From positions 81,173,249 through 81,237,248 of the forward strand of contig OZ038423.1 of the NCBI GenBank assembly GCA_964036155.1: a stretch of 64,000 bases of DNA. Direction: 5' to 3'. Position 1 is the stretch's first letter. The number at the start of each line of letters is the position of its first letter. Source of the stretch: Diploscapter coronatus. Lineage: Eukaryota; Nematoda; Chromadorea; Rhabditida; Rhabditidae. Positions 46,797 through 57,955 of the stretch are shown one piece after another. The notes under the pieces are model-generated. The model did not search any database and was not told the DNA's origin. It was given only the letters and a program-made list of their open reading frames with translations. Both the position numbers and the translations under genes were made by a program.

Positions 46797-49784
46797 TTAT
46801 GATTTCCTAAGATTTGCGGAGGTAAGCTGCTTGATGATCGCTTCATTCAGATCGAAATCGGTTTGAAACACCATCGCTCGGTTGGTTAGAGAGAGCTAAA
46901 AATTGTCTTTCAGAAAATTTGTATCTCACTTTATAAACATTGATATATCTTTCTATAAAAATTCTTCGTATTTCATAAAAATGCAACCTTTCAAAAGAGT
47001 GTTTTTCGAAAAATTCTTTCCACTAACCTTAGGTTTGCTCAGTTTAAATAGCGGATGAACCGGAATGGGTATGCCCTGCTTTAAAATGTCATTGACCATT
47101 CTCTGCATGATTTCTCGTGACAGAAATCCCGCATCATCCAATTCCTCTTGAGTTAGGACTTTCGGGGTGCGCGTTGTCTAAATTTTTAGGCTTATTTTAG
47201 CTTTAGATTCATAGAACCTACAAAAAATTTTCATAGGGAACTTACAATTAGAAACTTTTATATAGCAATACAAACTTTTAGAAAAATTTCTAGATGGAAA
47301 AATACTTATAGGAAATTTAATATCGAAAGATGTTTTTTTAAAATGAAACTATCTCGAAAAAGTGTTTAAAAATTTTTTAAATCTCACAAATTTAATATCC
47401 TCCAGAGTCAATTTTCCTCTGACGAAACTCGACGCTAGCCGCATATTAACTTTAGCCTTCAAATTTATTTCCATAGATCCTAGAGGTCGCTCATTTCCGG
47501 TTGGGATCATTCCATTTAGACCGGTCAGAGTTATCAATCCAATTACGGAAAATTTGATACCGCCTGAAATAAGTGGTTGATTTTTAAATCATTCTAAATA
47601 ATTTTCTCTAAATTTATCGTTGACTCTTAGAAATTATATATTAACGAAAATCCTACCATCCTTCTCACTCTTGACGACCATATTTGGTGGGTGCAACGTT
47701 TTGAACTCCAACATGAGATATTTATTGGGATACTATAAAAAAATTTCAATTAAAAAATTAGCATAATAAGTTACCGTATCCCTTAGAGTCGGAAAAATGT
47801 CGCCTAAACAGAATAGACTTCCCGTTGATAAATCACAGGTGGTTCTCATCATGGGACCCAGAGATGGCGTCCGAGGTTCCACTTTGGTGTTGAAGAGACC
47901 CACTCTAAATTGGTACCATTTGGTAGCTTCGCCAAAAGACCCATTTGAAAAACTGTACCTGTGCCCGTGGTACATCAAAGTATTCGGTACGAAGTCGGAT
48001 ACTATCATGGTCAGCATCGATTTTGGCGCCTCATTTGGCAATGCCAGGGGCGCCGCAGTGAAAGGCGTCGTGACGCCAGCCATGGAAATCTAAAGCGTTG
48101 CCATTTGGTAGCGTTACCAAAAGGGTAAATGGTAACCTGTCCACTCGTACCAACTTCGATGCCATTCGTCGTGATCCTTAAAGGCGTTACCATCGAATAG
48201 TCCAGGGAGAGGTCGTTAATCTTACGCTAAATTTTAGTTTGCTTAACTTCTAAGAAAAGAAGATAAAGGAACCCAATCAAAACCCCTTAGAAAGGCGTGC
48301 ATCCGTCGCTGTTGGCGTTTGGAGCGTCTGTGCGACGAAAGGCGTCGTCTAAATAAAAAATGTTATTTTAAAAAGGCGCTATCTAAAATATAACGTCTTT
48401 TACCTTCCGGTAGTACGCCTTTTCGCTCTCTCCTCCGCTTCGGCGATTTTTTCGACGACGTCAAAACTCGACGCCTCGGCTAGCGGTACTTTCGTAGGCA
48501 ACAATTCGAACCTCTTGTTTACCTAATTAACTGAGTTAATTACCCCAACTAAAACTTAATTAGTTGAATTACCCTATCGTTAATTATCTTAATTAACTTT
48601 GTGCAGATGGCGTTTTCAAAGATCGCATTACCGCTTTGAGAGATGGAATTCTAAAATGTTAGATGATTGATCAATTAAGTCGGATTAATTAGTCTAATTT
48701 ATTTATTTGGTATTTAGTTGCATTACCGCTAATAACTTTCCACTACTAGAGATCATAGGTTTTGAAACCGATAGAGTTACTGGAATATTGGGCGGTATTC
48801 GACAAGTGCTTATCTAGAATGGAATAGTTTTTACTAGAAAAATGATTAAAATATAGTTTACATTTAGATGGAGATTTCCCCGCGAGTTTCTCCATATATC
48901 TATAGTCAAGTCCAGTTGTAACTTCTTAGTTTTAATTTGAAGTAGATTGTTTTCAATATCATTTCCGTTAATATGACCATTAGCTAGAGATGAAATGCTA
49001 TAAAATGAATATCAATAAATTAAACAAAAATATTATGCTGGAAATTGAAATTGCTGACCTAACATTTTCCGAAATTAGATGAATTTTCACCGCTGTTGGC
49101 GGATGAAAATCCAAATGAAAATCTCTCGGCATCAGAAAATTCGTGATTTTTATCTTATTCAAATTCATCGTAGGTAGTGATTTAAGCTAAATTTGAATAT
49201 TTCGTATAAATTTGCAGCTTCAATTTACCGTAAAAATCTTAGCGTCTGGATCAATGGTATTTGAGGATGTTGAAATTTGTGAGGCTAACGCGTTTCCGAC
49301 CACGTAAGTAATATAACGAACACCGCCCTTGGATAGCCTAGCCATTACTCCTGCAGGACTCTAAAAATTAAGCATTTCAACGAAGGTCAGCTTTTTCGTA
49401 TGAAGTTCATCGATATTTTGATGCAGATCAGCACTTTTCTTTATGAAATTCGAATGTTTAACCTTGTTAAGCTCATTCCCCATCTCCCTTTGTATCATTT
49501 GGGTCACCGTACTACCATCTATTATGGGACTAATTGTGGATCTTGTGGTAGTTTCAGGCTCTGGCGGTGGGTCCCAGAAAAGTTTTACAGAACTCGAACC
49601 CGTAAAAAATAGGCAGATCTAAAAAAACTCTAAAATTATGAAAATTCCGGAAAATTCAAATTTATCAAGTATTTTTCATCATAAATCTTTCAACTATCTC
49701 AATGAAAAGCTAAAATAAGTTACCAGGCAAAATGTTTGAAGTTCGAAAAAGTCGGAAATTTAAACTTACTAAATAAAAGTTCAT
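46797..49784 (-). CDS. Secreted BPI/LBP/CETP-family lipid-binding protein
   Basis: Proteins of this fold bind lipids or lipopolysaccharide in two hydrophobic pockets outside the cell. A 15-base first exon (49784-49770, MNFYL) with a perfect GTAAGT donor joins 49620-49463, giving a signal peptide MNFYLICLFFTGSSS. The N-terminal barrel has SPAGVMARLSKGGVRYITYV; the C-terminal barrel has MLTMIVSDFVPNTLMYHGH and the family hallmark IPIPVHPLFKLSKPKV. It ends ITKQL-like, IIKQLTSANLRKS, stop at 46797-46799. About 13 short exons. A 3' splice site lies 18 bases before the ATG. C. elegans has several such genes (for example nrf-5); which one is orthologous cannot be settled here. Two of its introns are copies of each other (see findings), and a third resembles an intron of the Regnase-like gene. 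Confidence 0.85.
47905..47958 (-). repeat. Introner-like intron, copy B
   Basis: A 54-base intron of the BPI-like gene, gtacagttttt to ccaatttag. Its 3' half, tcttttggcgaagctaccaa then atggtacc, matches the intron at 48090-48136. Exon phase is preserved only if it is spliced out (CAC AG|A GTG). Confidence 0.75.
48090..48136 (-). repeat. Introner-like intron, copy A
   Basis: A 47-base intron, gttaccatttacccttttgg to aaatggcaacgctttag. It is itself palindromic: gttaccattt at the donor faces aaatggcaac near the acceptor. Flanking codons GGA CAG and ATT TCC are complete. Confidence 0.75.
48349..48403 (-). repeat. Palindrome-ended intron, GACGTTAT type (BPI-like gene)
   Basis: A 55-base intron beginning gtaaaagacgttatatttta and ending aaataacattttttatttag. 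Start and end closely resemble the intron at 55935-55990 in the Regnase-like gene. Confidence 0.65.
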
Positions 49785-51170
49785 AGCGTGGAATGACCTA
49801 GACTGAATAAAAATAACTGTTTTAAAAGTTGATTGGTATTTTTAGACGCGAATTCTTCAGACACCGCCAAAATTGTAATTATAAGAAGCGGCAATTTCTT
49901 CGGTAAATAACCTGTCTAAAATAAATGATCGTTTCCTTCTCAAAAATGGGCGGGGAGTTTTAATCACGGTAAATTCGAATGCGAAATACTGCGGAAATTA
50001 GATATAACGAAAAAGAGGTCAGAGAGAAAATTAGCAACAGAAATTCACCATCACTTATGTCTTTGTCAGCGAATTTACATAGTCAAGCACGCTGATCATT
50101 TGAAGTTCGAGAACGGCGAAATAATGAGTGAAAATGAGAGGGAAAAGAAAAAGGCGAGAAAGAAGAGAGAGAGAAATAAAAAAAAAAATAAGCGAAGTCA
50201 GAAAACTCGGAAATGTTGCCTTGTTAAAGTTAAGGACAATACAGTGCTTATAAACGGTATATGATGTGTTATTATAAAAAGATTTACTCATTATGAAACG
50301 TTTAAAGTCACAAAGTAAATTTAAATAAAGTCTTAAAGGTTACTAGAGAAAGTCGAACTTCCAAGCCATGCAAATTAGACGAGGTAAGATCGGAGGGGAA
50401 ATCTTTCCTTACACTATTTCGAACTTTTTTGAGAGACCTGCCTTATCTAAATAGCCATCTTTGGATAAGAAAAGTGGCGAACTTTCATTTTTGCAGCTAA
50501 ACTAATGACCAAAAACATAGAATAAACCAATATATATCAATTCGCTTAAATCTAATAGAACTTTAACAGAAAATACCCGTTTTCACTCTCGATTTCATTC
50601 GATTTTCAACTATTTAACTGTCGAAAAGAAGGGCGTTTAGAAAGTGAAAACAGGTAGCGTGCGCGCACAGAAACAATGCAATGCCCTGAGGGGACAGTTG
50701 CTTATAACGGCAAGTGGTCGAAACATATTTATGTCAGCCTGTGTTTCTCGACCTATGCTTAACCATACGATCATCGATTTCTCAGAATACATTGCAAGTG
50801 GTCGAACATCTGATATAAAAAACGAGTTCTGTTGGCCTATGCTTAAACATATGACGAAAGAATTCAAATATTTGAATAGTTTGACCGCTCGGGGAAACAA
50901 TCAAACCCTATTCAACGAATCTCTACTATGCTGTCACAATATAATCGTCTTATCATGCATTATATGTATTATCAGCGCTTATCAAATAGAAAACTAGATG
51001 TAATACTAGAATTATTAATTTGTATAAAAAGCAGTTTATTGACAAATTAGCATATCATCATTATAAAAATTAATTATTTGATATTTTGAATGACCTTTTG
51101 CACTCTACACACCCACTTTTTGAGGAGATAGTAGAGGAGGAAGGTAGGAGAAAAGAAAAATGGGTGTGGA
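49785..51170. other. Spacer between MBLAC1-like and BPI-like genes
   Basis: No supported gene. Contains an open frame at 50644-50997 (+) and another on the minus strand that overlap a two-unit, 84-base tandem repeat (about 50709-50877), and a possible distant family F relative at 50350-50460. The right part is the 3' UTR of the MBLAC1-like gene. Confidence 0.5.
50709..50877. repeat. Tandem 84-base repeat with CTATGCTTAACCAT
   Basis: Two units, each starting gcaagtggtcgaa and containing cctatgcttaa(c/a)cat. The period of 84 is a multiple of three, and both strands stay open. A related single unit lies at about 36150-36260. Confidence 0.6.
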
Positions 51171-52077
51171 TCACAAGTGGGTTTGGGTGTGGAGTGGGTG
51201 TGGAATACAAGAGGCCTTTTTGAATCCCTCCCCATGGCCCGGAATAATGTAATCTCCAATTTCAAAAATCTTCTTTCTGCTAAGTTCTTGTCTTTCCGGA
51301 TACTTTGAAACGAATCTCCACGAGTTAGTTTCTCGATCATTTTTGTCTTCAATTAAATCTCCTGAATTTTAAAACAAAAATAAACCTAAACAAAATATTT
51401 TAAACCCGCAACCACAATAGTTCCTTTATCGGTATTTTTCACTATGGTGGCTAAATCTACGTCAGTGTGCCCATCCATATATAGAACATCAACGTTTTCC
51501 GAAATTTGATATGAATTTTCCTAAAAATATTTTTAAAAACATTTTTTGATATAATATATTAATGATTTTTTTTTATTTTTTGTCGAATATTTCAAATTAT
51601 TATTGTATAAGAAATATTTATTTACCACATCATAGCAAGTATACTCGTTATTTGCACATTTCGCTACACCTTCCGCCATTAAAATCGTCGAATTCTTAAA
51701 CATCGACATATTTCCGCAGTGGTCCGAATGACCGTGAGTTATGATCAAGTAGTCGATCTGAAATATACGAATTTCTTGACGTTTTAAACAAAATTTTTCA
51801 TTCCTATGATGAAGATCAGCTTTTTCCTGCATAAAATACTGTATTACCTGATCGGGATTCAAGTTGTTCTTTTCAAGGCCTTCTTTTATTTGATCCCCAT
51901 TCCAAGGGTCGCCACAATCAACTAGAATATTCTTTCCTTGGTCTTTAATCAAGGTTACCTAAATTGTGTTGAGTTTTCAGAAAATCGCCTTTTTTAAATT
52001 ACCGATCCCGTAGCGGCACATTTATTATCTCCTAAATCCCTGCAGTATCCGACTATAATTTGGTCTACTTCTACCAT
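51171..52077 (-). CDS. MBLAC1-like metallo-beta-lactamase-fold hydrolase
   Basis: Five exons, about 205 residues. Start ATG at 52077, two bases after an acceptor (ggaaattcag), so probably trans-spliced. All metal ligands are visible: THGHSDHCG (HxHxDH), DGHTDVD, GDLIED and PGHG near the C-terminus. It starts MVEVDQIIVGYCRDLGDNKC and ends HPLHTQTHL, stop at 51171-51173. MBLAC1 is a zinc-dependent nuclease reported to process histone pre-mRNA, and the C. elegans relative SWIP-10 acts in glia to limit dopamine signalling; the sequence places this gene in that family, but substrate and tissue are inference. Somewhat shorter than human MBLAC1 (266 residues). Confidence 0.88.
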
Positions 52078-52546
52078 ATCTGAATTTCCAAAATTGTACA
52101 AATTTCCTGAAGCTTCAAATATTTCACGACGTAAAAATCGAATTTTCATCAAAACAAGATAATATTTTTTCAAACAAACGTTTTATTAAAACTCTTTCCC
52201 CACACACGCACAGGGAAATTATTCCTATTGAAAACTCGGCTTTTGTAACTAAACGAGAACGGGCAAATAGGGGGTTTCATCAAAATTGAGCCTGTTTGAA
52301 AAAGTGGGGGCATTTTTTTTTGCAAAAATTCATGACCGAGCGTCTTAGCCACTGAACTAGACAGGTTGGACAATCATCAGGCAGGCATTTTTCGCGAGTA
52401 AAAATGGAATAGAATCACTTTTCGGATTACGGCTTTGACTAAAATGATGAAAAATTTACGATTTATTTCTATAGAAAAACGTGGTTTTTTTTTTTAAATT
52501 AACATAAGAAAATACCGTAACCCTCAAAAATGACCACCGGATAATT

Positions 52547-55500
52547 TTAGTCGAGGAGGGTAAGATAAGTGGGCGGGTCGTCATCATTGTCGGATGACCC
52601 AGCGGTAGTGGATTGGACGACGTCGGCGTCGAGGTCGATCAGGTCTCTGATAAGCTCACTTTTCTCGTCTTCCAGCCCCTTCTCATCAGTTCCGGTCGAG
52701 ATCGCGCGAGAGGTCTGAATTGTTGCCAAAAAGTGGAAAACTTTGAAAATTTTGCAGAAGAAGTCTAGAAAAATTAGACATTTAAAAAAAAAAAATTCGA
52801 ATACTTTGCAAAAATTTTAAGCTAAAAATTACCGACGAACGATCCGTAACATTAACTCCGTTCGAATTTTCATGGTGCACGCCGGAATTCTCAGAAAATG
52901 TTGGATTGAGTTCCCTGATGAAATCGTCATCATCCCCAGACACGTCAGTCTCTCGAAGGCAGTGCTCGATGAGGGCCGTCAGATTTCGCGTGCGGGGGTA
53001 TTTCTCCATCACACGGGATGCCTGAATTTGTCCTTGTCAATAAAGCCGGACTTTTCAAAACGCACGACTGCAGCAAAAATAGTACATCTCTTCGAGAGAG
53101 GGAAGAAAAGATGTACTATTTTACTCTCTCGATAAATCATACTATTTTTGCTGCAGTCGTGCGTTTTGAAAAGTCTGGTAAAAGCTCGAGATTCTTCTCG
53201 ATTTACCTTAGCAAACCCGAAAATCTGCATGAGCTGAACCAAGAGACCGTCTCTATCCTTGCTCGAAACGTAGTGGTGTCCCGAGTCTCGTCGGTGCTTC
53301 TGATTGTTGTTATTGTTGTGCTGGCGATGGGCCGAGGACTGATCGTACTTGGACGGGGATTTCCTTTTCTGGGGGAAGCTGTGCGACTGAAAATCGATGA
53401 AGATCAGCTTTCATTACTAAAGTATGATATATATATATATATATATATATATGAGATTCCCCTACCTGAGGAAAGAACCTAGCAAGTGGGCTCGTTCCCT
53501 CTGCGATTCGGTTGTTTCCCTGCTGCTGCTGATGAGGGTGTCTGGGCATTCTTCCTTCATGTTCTTGAGCGTGAGTGGAGCACTCATTTCCAGGGGCGTT
53601 CAAATTGACGTTAGCATGGGTGGCGTCATCGACGCTGTTGCGCAGATTCGCCACCACGTTCGCACACTCGTCGCGGTCGAATTGTATCTGAAAATGAGGC
53701 GTGTCATTCGAAAGGCGTTGGATTATATTTTTATAGGGCGTTATTACTTTGAATAAGAGCGTAGAAATTGGTTTTTTTTTTTAAAAAGGCGTTGAATTTG
53801 TATTTTTTAGAAGTGCCTGTCTATCAGAGCTATCCCCTATGTGTACTCCAGGATTGTTGTAGCCCGATCGGTCTCCGTAGGTGCTTGCATCCTAAAAAAT
53901 CGCACATTCAAAAATAATCATTCGTGAAAAATCCAGACACTCTTCCATAGGAAAATTCGAGGAAAAAGCATCGCTTCTCTTTCAGTGTCATTTCAAAAAT
54001 CCTTTAAACGTATATTTGAAGTTATTCTCTCACAATAGACCCCGCGCCCCTTTTTTATCGATTAGGAATCTACCTGCTCAAAAGACACAGCCCCATATAC
54101 GGTAGATGGACTTCTCCTGGTCGGCTGATGGGTGGGCGTGGCTTGCCGTGCAACGGCGCGGCGCCTTTGTTGCTGTTGCTGCTGATTTTGAACTATCGAC
54201 GAGCCGGGATTGTAGGAGAACAACGAGTTTGAGGGCTGCAAATTGATCTCTTTTCTAGCAGTTCTGCTCTCTTTCCAATTTACCTTCACGAGGTCCAGCT
54301 TTTAAAAGCTGATCTTCACACAAATTTGTTTTTAGACACTGAAGTTTTTGAAGAAAATACAAACAAAAAATCTCACCATGTATCCCTGTCCCTGGTCCTG
54401 ATGTTTCGGATAGCTTTCCGAGATGGTGGAAAAAGTCGTGGCCGAGAAAGAACTTGACAACTTCTGCCTGAAATCAAATCGAAAGTTTCCCAAACTCAGA
54501 TTCATTTTAGCCCTAGTTCAAAATAATTTGCTGAATATAGTACTAAATTTGCTTTGTCTGGTCTTAGATTTTAATCATTTCTAAAAAAAATGGTACTTCG
54601 TCCCGCCCTGCGCATAGTTGAATGTAGAAGGAGTGCGGTAGTTGATCGTCAAGTGAGTATGGGGCTGGAAACAATTAATTTCTCGAATCTGCTCCAAAAA
54701 TTAAAATTCGGGTACCTGCTCCCTCTGAGACATCTGTCTCATTTTCTGCAGGGACGAGGGAGATTGGGAAGTCTAAAAATGAAAAAAGGTTGCTCTTCAT
54801 TGAGTTCCAGTTATCTTTCTTCGATTAAAGGAAAAATTATCTAAAATAAGCTGGTCTTGATAAAATTTCTGATACAGAAAATTGCATACCTCCCCACTTT
54901 TGATGGTGGTAGGCCGTCCAATTTGGAGATTGCTGGTGGGCGTTCTCACCAGTCTGAAGATTCAAAAACCATATTCTGGAAAATTCACTTCAAAATAGTC
55001 TGCAGCATTAAAGTCTCCGCAAGTGTTTAATTATCGGAAGCTCTGGAAATTATTATGACCATGTGAGGAGGTAGATGCTGTGTATTCTCTTTGCAACTCG
55101 CTTTTGCTCGAGCCACACCCCTCTTTCTTCATTTTCTTTGTTATCTCTCCCGTCTCTTCAGGACGCATGCTATTTTGGTGGGGGTTGAGCATACGAAAGG
55201 AGAGTTGCCAAGCATGTGAAATATCTACCTCCTCCTCACAAGCCATAATACTTTAGAACCAGCTCTTTTCGAAATTATAGGAAAAGAAGAAAGGTGTGAT
55301 TTCATGATTTTTGTCTTGCCTATAGATAGAATTGACGTTGCTTCCCAGATAGTTAGGCAGTGGCGGTTGAACCGATTTGGCGAGTGCCGAGGGGACTCCA
55401 GCCAAAGGACTTCTGTCGCCAGCCTGATGATGCTGCTGCTCAACTTGACGAAGGGCAGGACGAATAGAGGTGGATGGTGGTTGGGACAACTCCTAACATT

Positions 55501-57955
55501 TTTTTTTGATATAAGATCCAGGAATTTTGAAAATCTACAAAAAAAATTCCATAAGAAAGTTGATCTTCGCCAAAACTTATAAGCTTCTGAATAACAACGC
55601 CTTTTAAAAACAAAATGACGCCCTTAGAAAAAATTTAACGCCCCACCTCATCACTGCACTGCATGTACTCGGGAATGAAGACGTCATCCCCGTTCTGCCT
55701 CTGCCTCTGATTCCCAATCGGTGGCGTATAGCGTCTGTTCAGGGACGTCGTGGCGTTCAAATCCGAAGAGGGGTAGGACGGCGAGGGCGCCGGGTTGGCG
55801 TTGTTCGAATAGTACATTTGTCTGAAAAAAGCGTTATTTAAAAAAGGCGTAATAGTTTATTTCGTACTCGCTAGCCGCCCTTCTGAGCGCCCCGCGCGTG
55901 TAGCTGTAGCCAATGTTGTCGATGGGGTTGGTTTCTGAAAAAATGGCGTTATTATTATTACTTTTTTTTTTTAATATAACGCCTTTTTACCTGGCGGATG
56001 CTGTTTGAGCGGGACGCCTCCGTTTAGCGCTGTCGAAATAATCGCTTTCGTCCTCGGGGAGATGAACTGTGAGAGGGCGGAAGACGTCAGGGAGGACGTA
56101 CAAATGGAGTTGCACATCAGCGACCACGACGCTGAGAGCGTATCTGGGAAAAGATGATGTCTTTCTACTATTTCTATAAATATTTTTTTAGATTTCGAAG
56201 AATATTCAAAAAGAAAAAGTATTTCATCATGAAAGCTCTCAATTTTAGAAGGAGAAGGAATGCCACTTTTTTGAAAGGTACTCATATTTTTTAGAAAAGT
56301 ACTCATTTCTTGCAAATGTAGTCAATTTGTTGGACAAGTATTTATTTTTGAAAATTCCCTACGATTATTGATAACCAGCCCGCACAGCTTCTCGAGCCAG
56401 ATCCTTTGATCGTCCAGACTCATCTGATACAACGCGCATCGCGGGAACTCATCGCACGAGTCCTGACACTCCAAGGTTTGCTGCAGAATTGCGAAAATCA
56501 GCTCCGCCCATTATCGAATTTTTTACCTGCAAGCTCGGTCCACTTCTGCCCAAAGGTCCATCTATGGGGAAAATGATGTCTTCGCCATTGAATGATGGCA
56601 TCAGCAGTCTGAAATAACGACGTCATCTTGGAAACTACAGTAATGATAATCCGAAATAAGAATAAATTCTACAGTAATCGCTTGCCTTCGTTCGATGATC
56701 CTGTCCAGATCGGGGCACTCCTCGACGATGTTCTGCATCTGAGAGCGCGCGACGATGCACCCGCCCGTCTCGTCCGCGCGAATCGCCAGAATTCGATTCA
56801 CCTCCGTGTACTTGTCGCTACCGTAGCCTAAAGCAAAAGCAAATAACAATTAACTCTTGCAAAAATTAGCATAATCGTCGCTTTTTAGACAGACTTCTCA
56901 AAACTTAACTCGGCAGAAAAATAGTGCGTCTTCTCAGGGGAGAAAAAGAAGATATGCTCTTTTCTCTCTATGTGGCATACTATTTTTGCTGCGGATCGAA
57001 TTTTGGGAAGTCTGTTTTTAGGAGAAAACAACCATCGACTTCGTTTCTTCTATGTCTTGAGATTTTTAGATGAAATGATAATAGCTTTGGTATTTTTCGA
57101 TTTGATGCTAAATTCTACAAAAAAAATTTCTAAAATTGTAAGCTCAGAAAATTTTTTTTAGAATTTTTAAGAAGATACATTTTTACCCGGCGTAAACTCA
57201 ATCAGGTTCATCTTGTAGAGCGACATAAGCTCGCCCCATGCGGTCGACTTGTCCGGGTACGATTTGAAGCAGTACGGGAGGAGGGCTATTGCCTGGAAAA
57301 GGACGTCATATTCTTAAATAGCGCTATATTTAAAAAAAAAAATGCTATACTCAAACTCTATTTCAAAATTTATCCAGTTTAGATAGCGTCACATTTTCAA
57401 AAGGCGTTATTCTCAACCTGGTGTCCTCTAGCGATGAAGTACCAGAGGGCGATAGTGACACCCCTTACCGGCAGCCTTTTGTCCAAGTCGTTCGACTGAT
57501 TGTAGCTGCAAGAGGGTTACGGTCATTTTTCCCTACGCCTTTAAACGCCAAGCGCACTCACGCGTATCCGACTTCGACAGCGTTCAGGTAGACCGGTCTG
57601 AGCAGAGCGTCTGTGTTGCGTGTTCTGACGATCTGAAAAATACAAAAATAACGTCACTTAACGTTTTTTTATGCTATGGCGTCATCCAACACCCTTTAAC
57701 GTTCCCTAACCTGTTCAACATCATCGCCGCGCAGCGACAGGGGTTGGCGAAGGTCGACGTGGACTTGCAGACCGGCTTGTTGAGCAGGCCGCTGCTGCTG
57801 ACCTGATTCGGACGTTCCGAGTTGGCGACGCTGCGTCGAACCGCCTCCAGCTACCGGCGACGCCAATTCCAGGTTTGATAAAGAGTCTGGAATTTCTGGG
57901 GCGACGTCATTTTTGATGATGATATCACTTTCGTCGTCATACCTTCAGAATCCAT
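52547..57955 (-). CDS. Regnase/ZC3H12-like protein with degenerate NYN nuclease domain
   Basis: Start ATG at 57955 (MDSE, then EIPDSLSNLELASP). The NYN/PIN-like domain (57.7-56.4 kb) follows Regnase-1 closely: LLRPVYLNAVEVGYA, RGVTIALWYFIARGHQAIAL, MNLIEFTPGYGSDKYTEVNR, GGCIVARSQMQNIV, LLMPSFNGEDIIF and DGPLGRSGPSLQ. The motif IDGSNVAM of active enzymes reads LNAVEVGYA here, and the VSND acidic residue is lost (VARSQ); only SDK may keep one Asp. The CCCH finger is eroded to CQDSCDEFPRC without the final His. A long Ser/Pro/Gln-rich linker with a poly-Gln run follows (54.2 kb). The C-terminal helical domain, LLVQLMQIFGFAKASRVMEK, matches the ZC3H12 UBA-like region. It ends DDDPPTYLTLLD, stop at 52547-52549. 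Likely binds RNA or partners without cutting. Several introns are short palindromes. Confidence 0.8.
53047..53178. mobile_element. MITE family B, copy 3 (Regnase-like intron)
   Basis: Near-perfect 132-bp palindrome: cggacttttcaaaacgcacg and cgtgcgttttgaaaagtctg, then actgcagcaaaaatagtaca and catactatttttgctgcagt. The core is cttcgagagaggg / tactctctcgat. Confidence 0.93.
53429..53451. repeat. (AT)n microsatellite in an intron
   Basis: About 11 uninterrupted AT units within an intron of the Regnase-like gene, next to a TGAAGATCAGC motif at 53398. Confidence 0.9.
55822..55867 (-). repeat. Palindrome-ended intron (Regnase-like gene)
   Basis: A 46-base intron, gtacgaaataaactattacg to taaataacgcttttttcag. 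Its 3' end matches the end of the 55935 intron apart from a two-base gap. Confidence 0.65.
55935..55990 (-). repeat. Palindrome-ended intron, GGCGTTAT type (Regnase-like gene)
   Basis: A 56-base intron, gtaaaaaggcgttatatt at the donor and aataacgccattttttcag at the acceptor, so the two ends are inverted copies that could pair. Flanking exons join as PPETNPIDNIGY. Confidence 0.7.
56890..57014. mobile_element. MITE family B, copy 4 (Regnase-like intron)
   Basis: Ends cagacttctcaaaacttaac and cgaattttgggaagtctg, inner aaaaatagtgcgtcttctca and gcatactatttttgctgcgg, core gaagatatgctcttttctct. Confidence 0.88.

Noticed and set aside
46851..46895. tRNA-like string tcggttggttagagagagct
   Set aside because: It lies in the last coding exon of the BPI-like gene and its inverse translates as conserved sequence.
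47797..48093. 98-residue open frame on the plus strand
   Set aside because: It is antisense to a BPI-like exon and intron with clear homology on the minus strand.
50644..50997. 117-residue plus-strand frame
   Set aside because: Overlaps the 84-base tandem repeat; no start or splice context and the opposite strand is open too.
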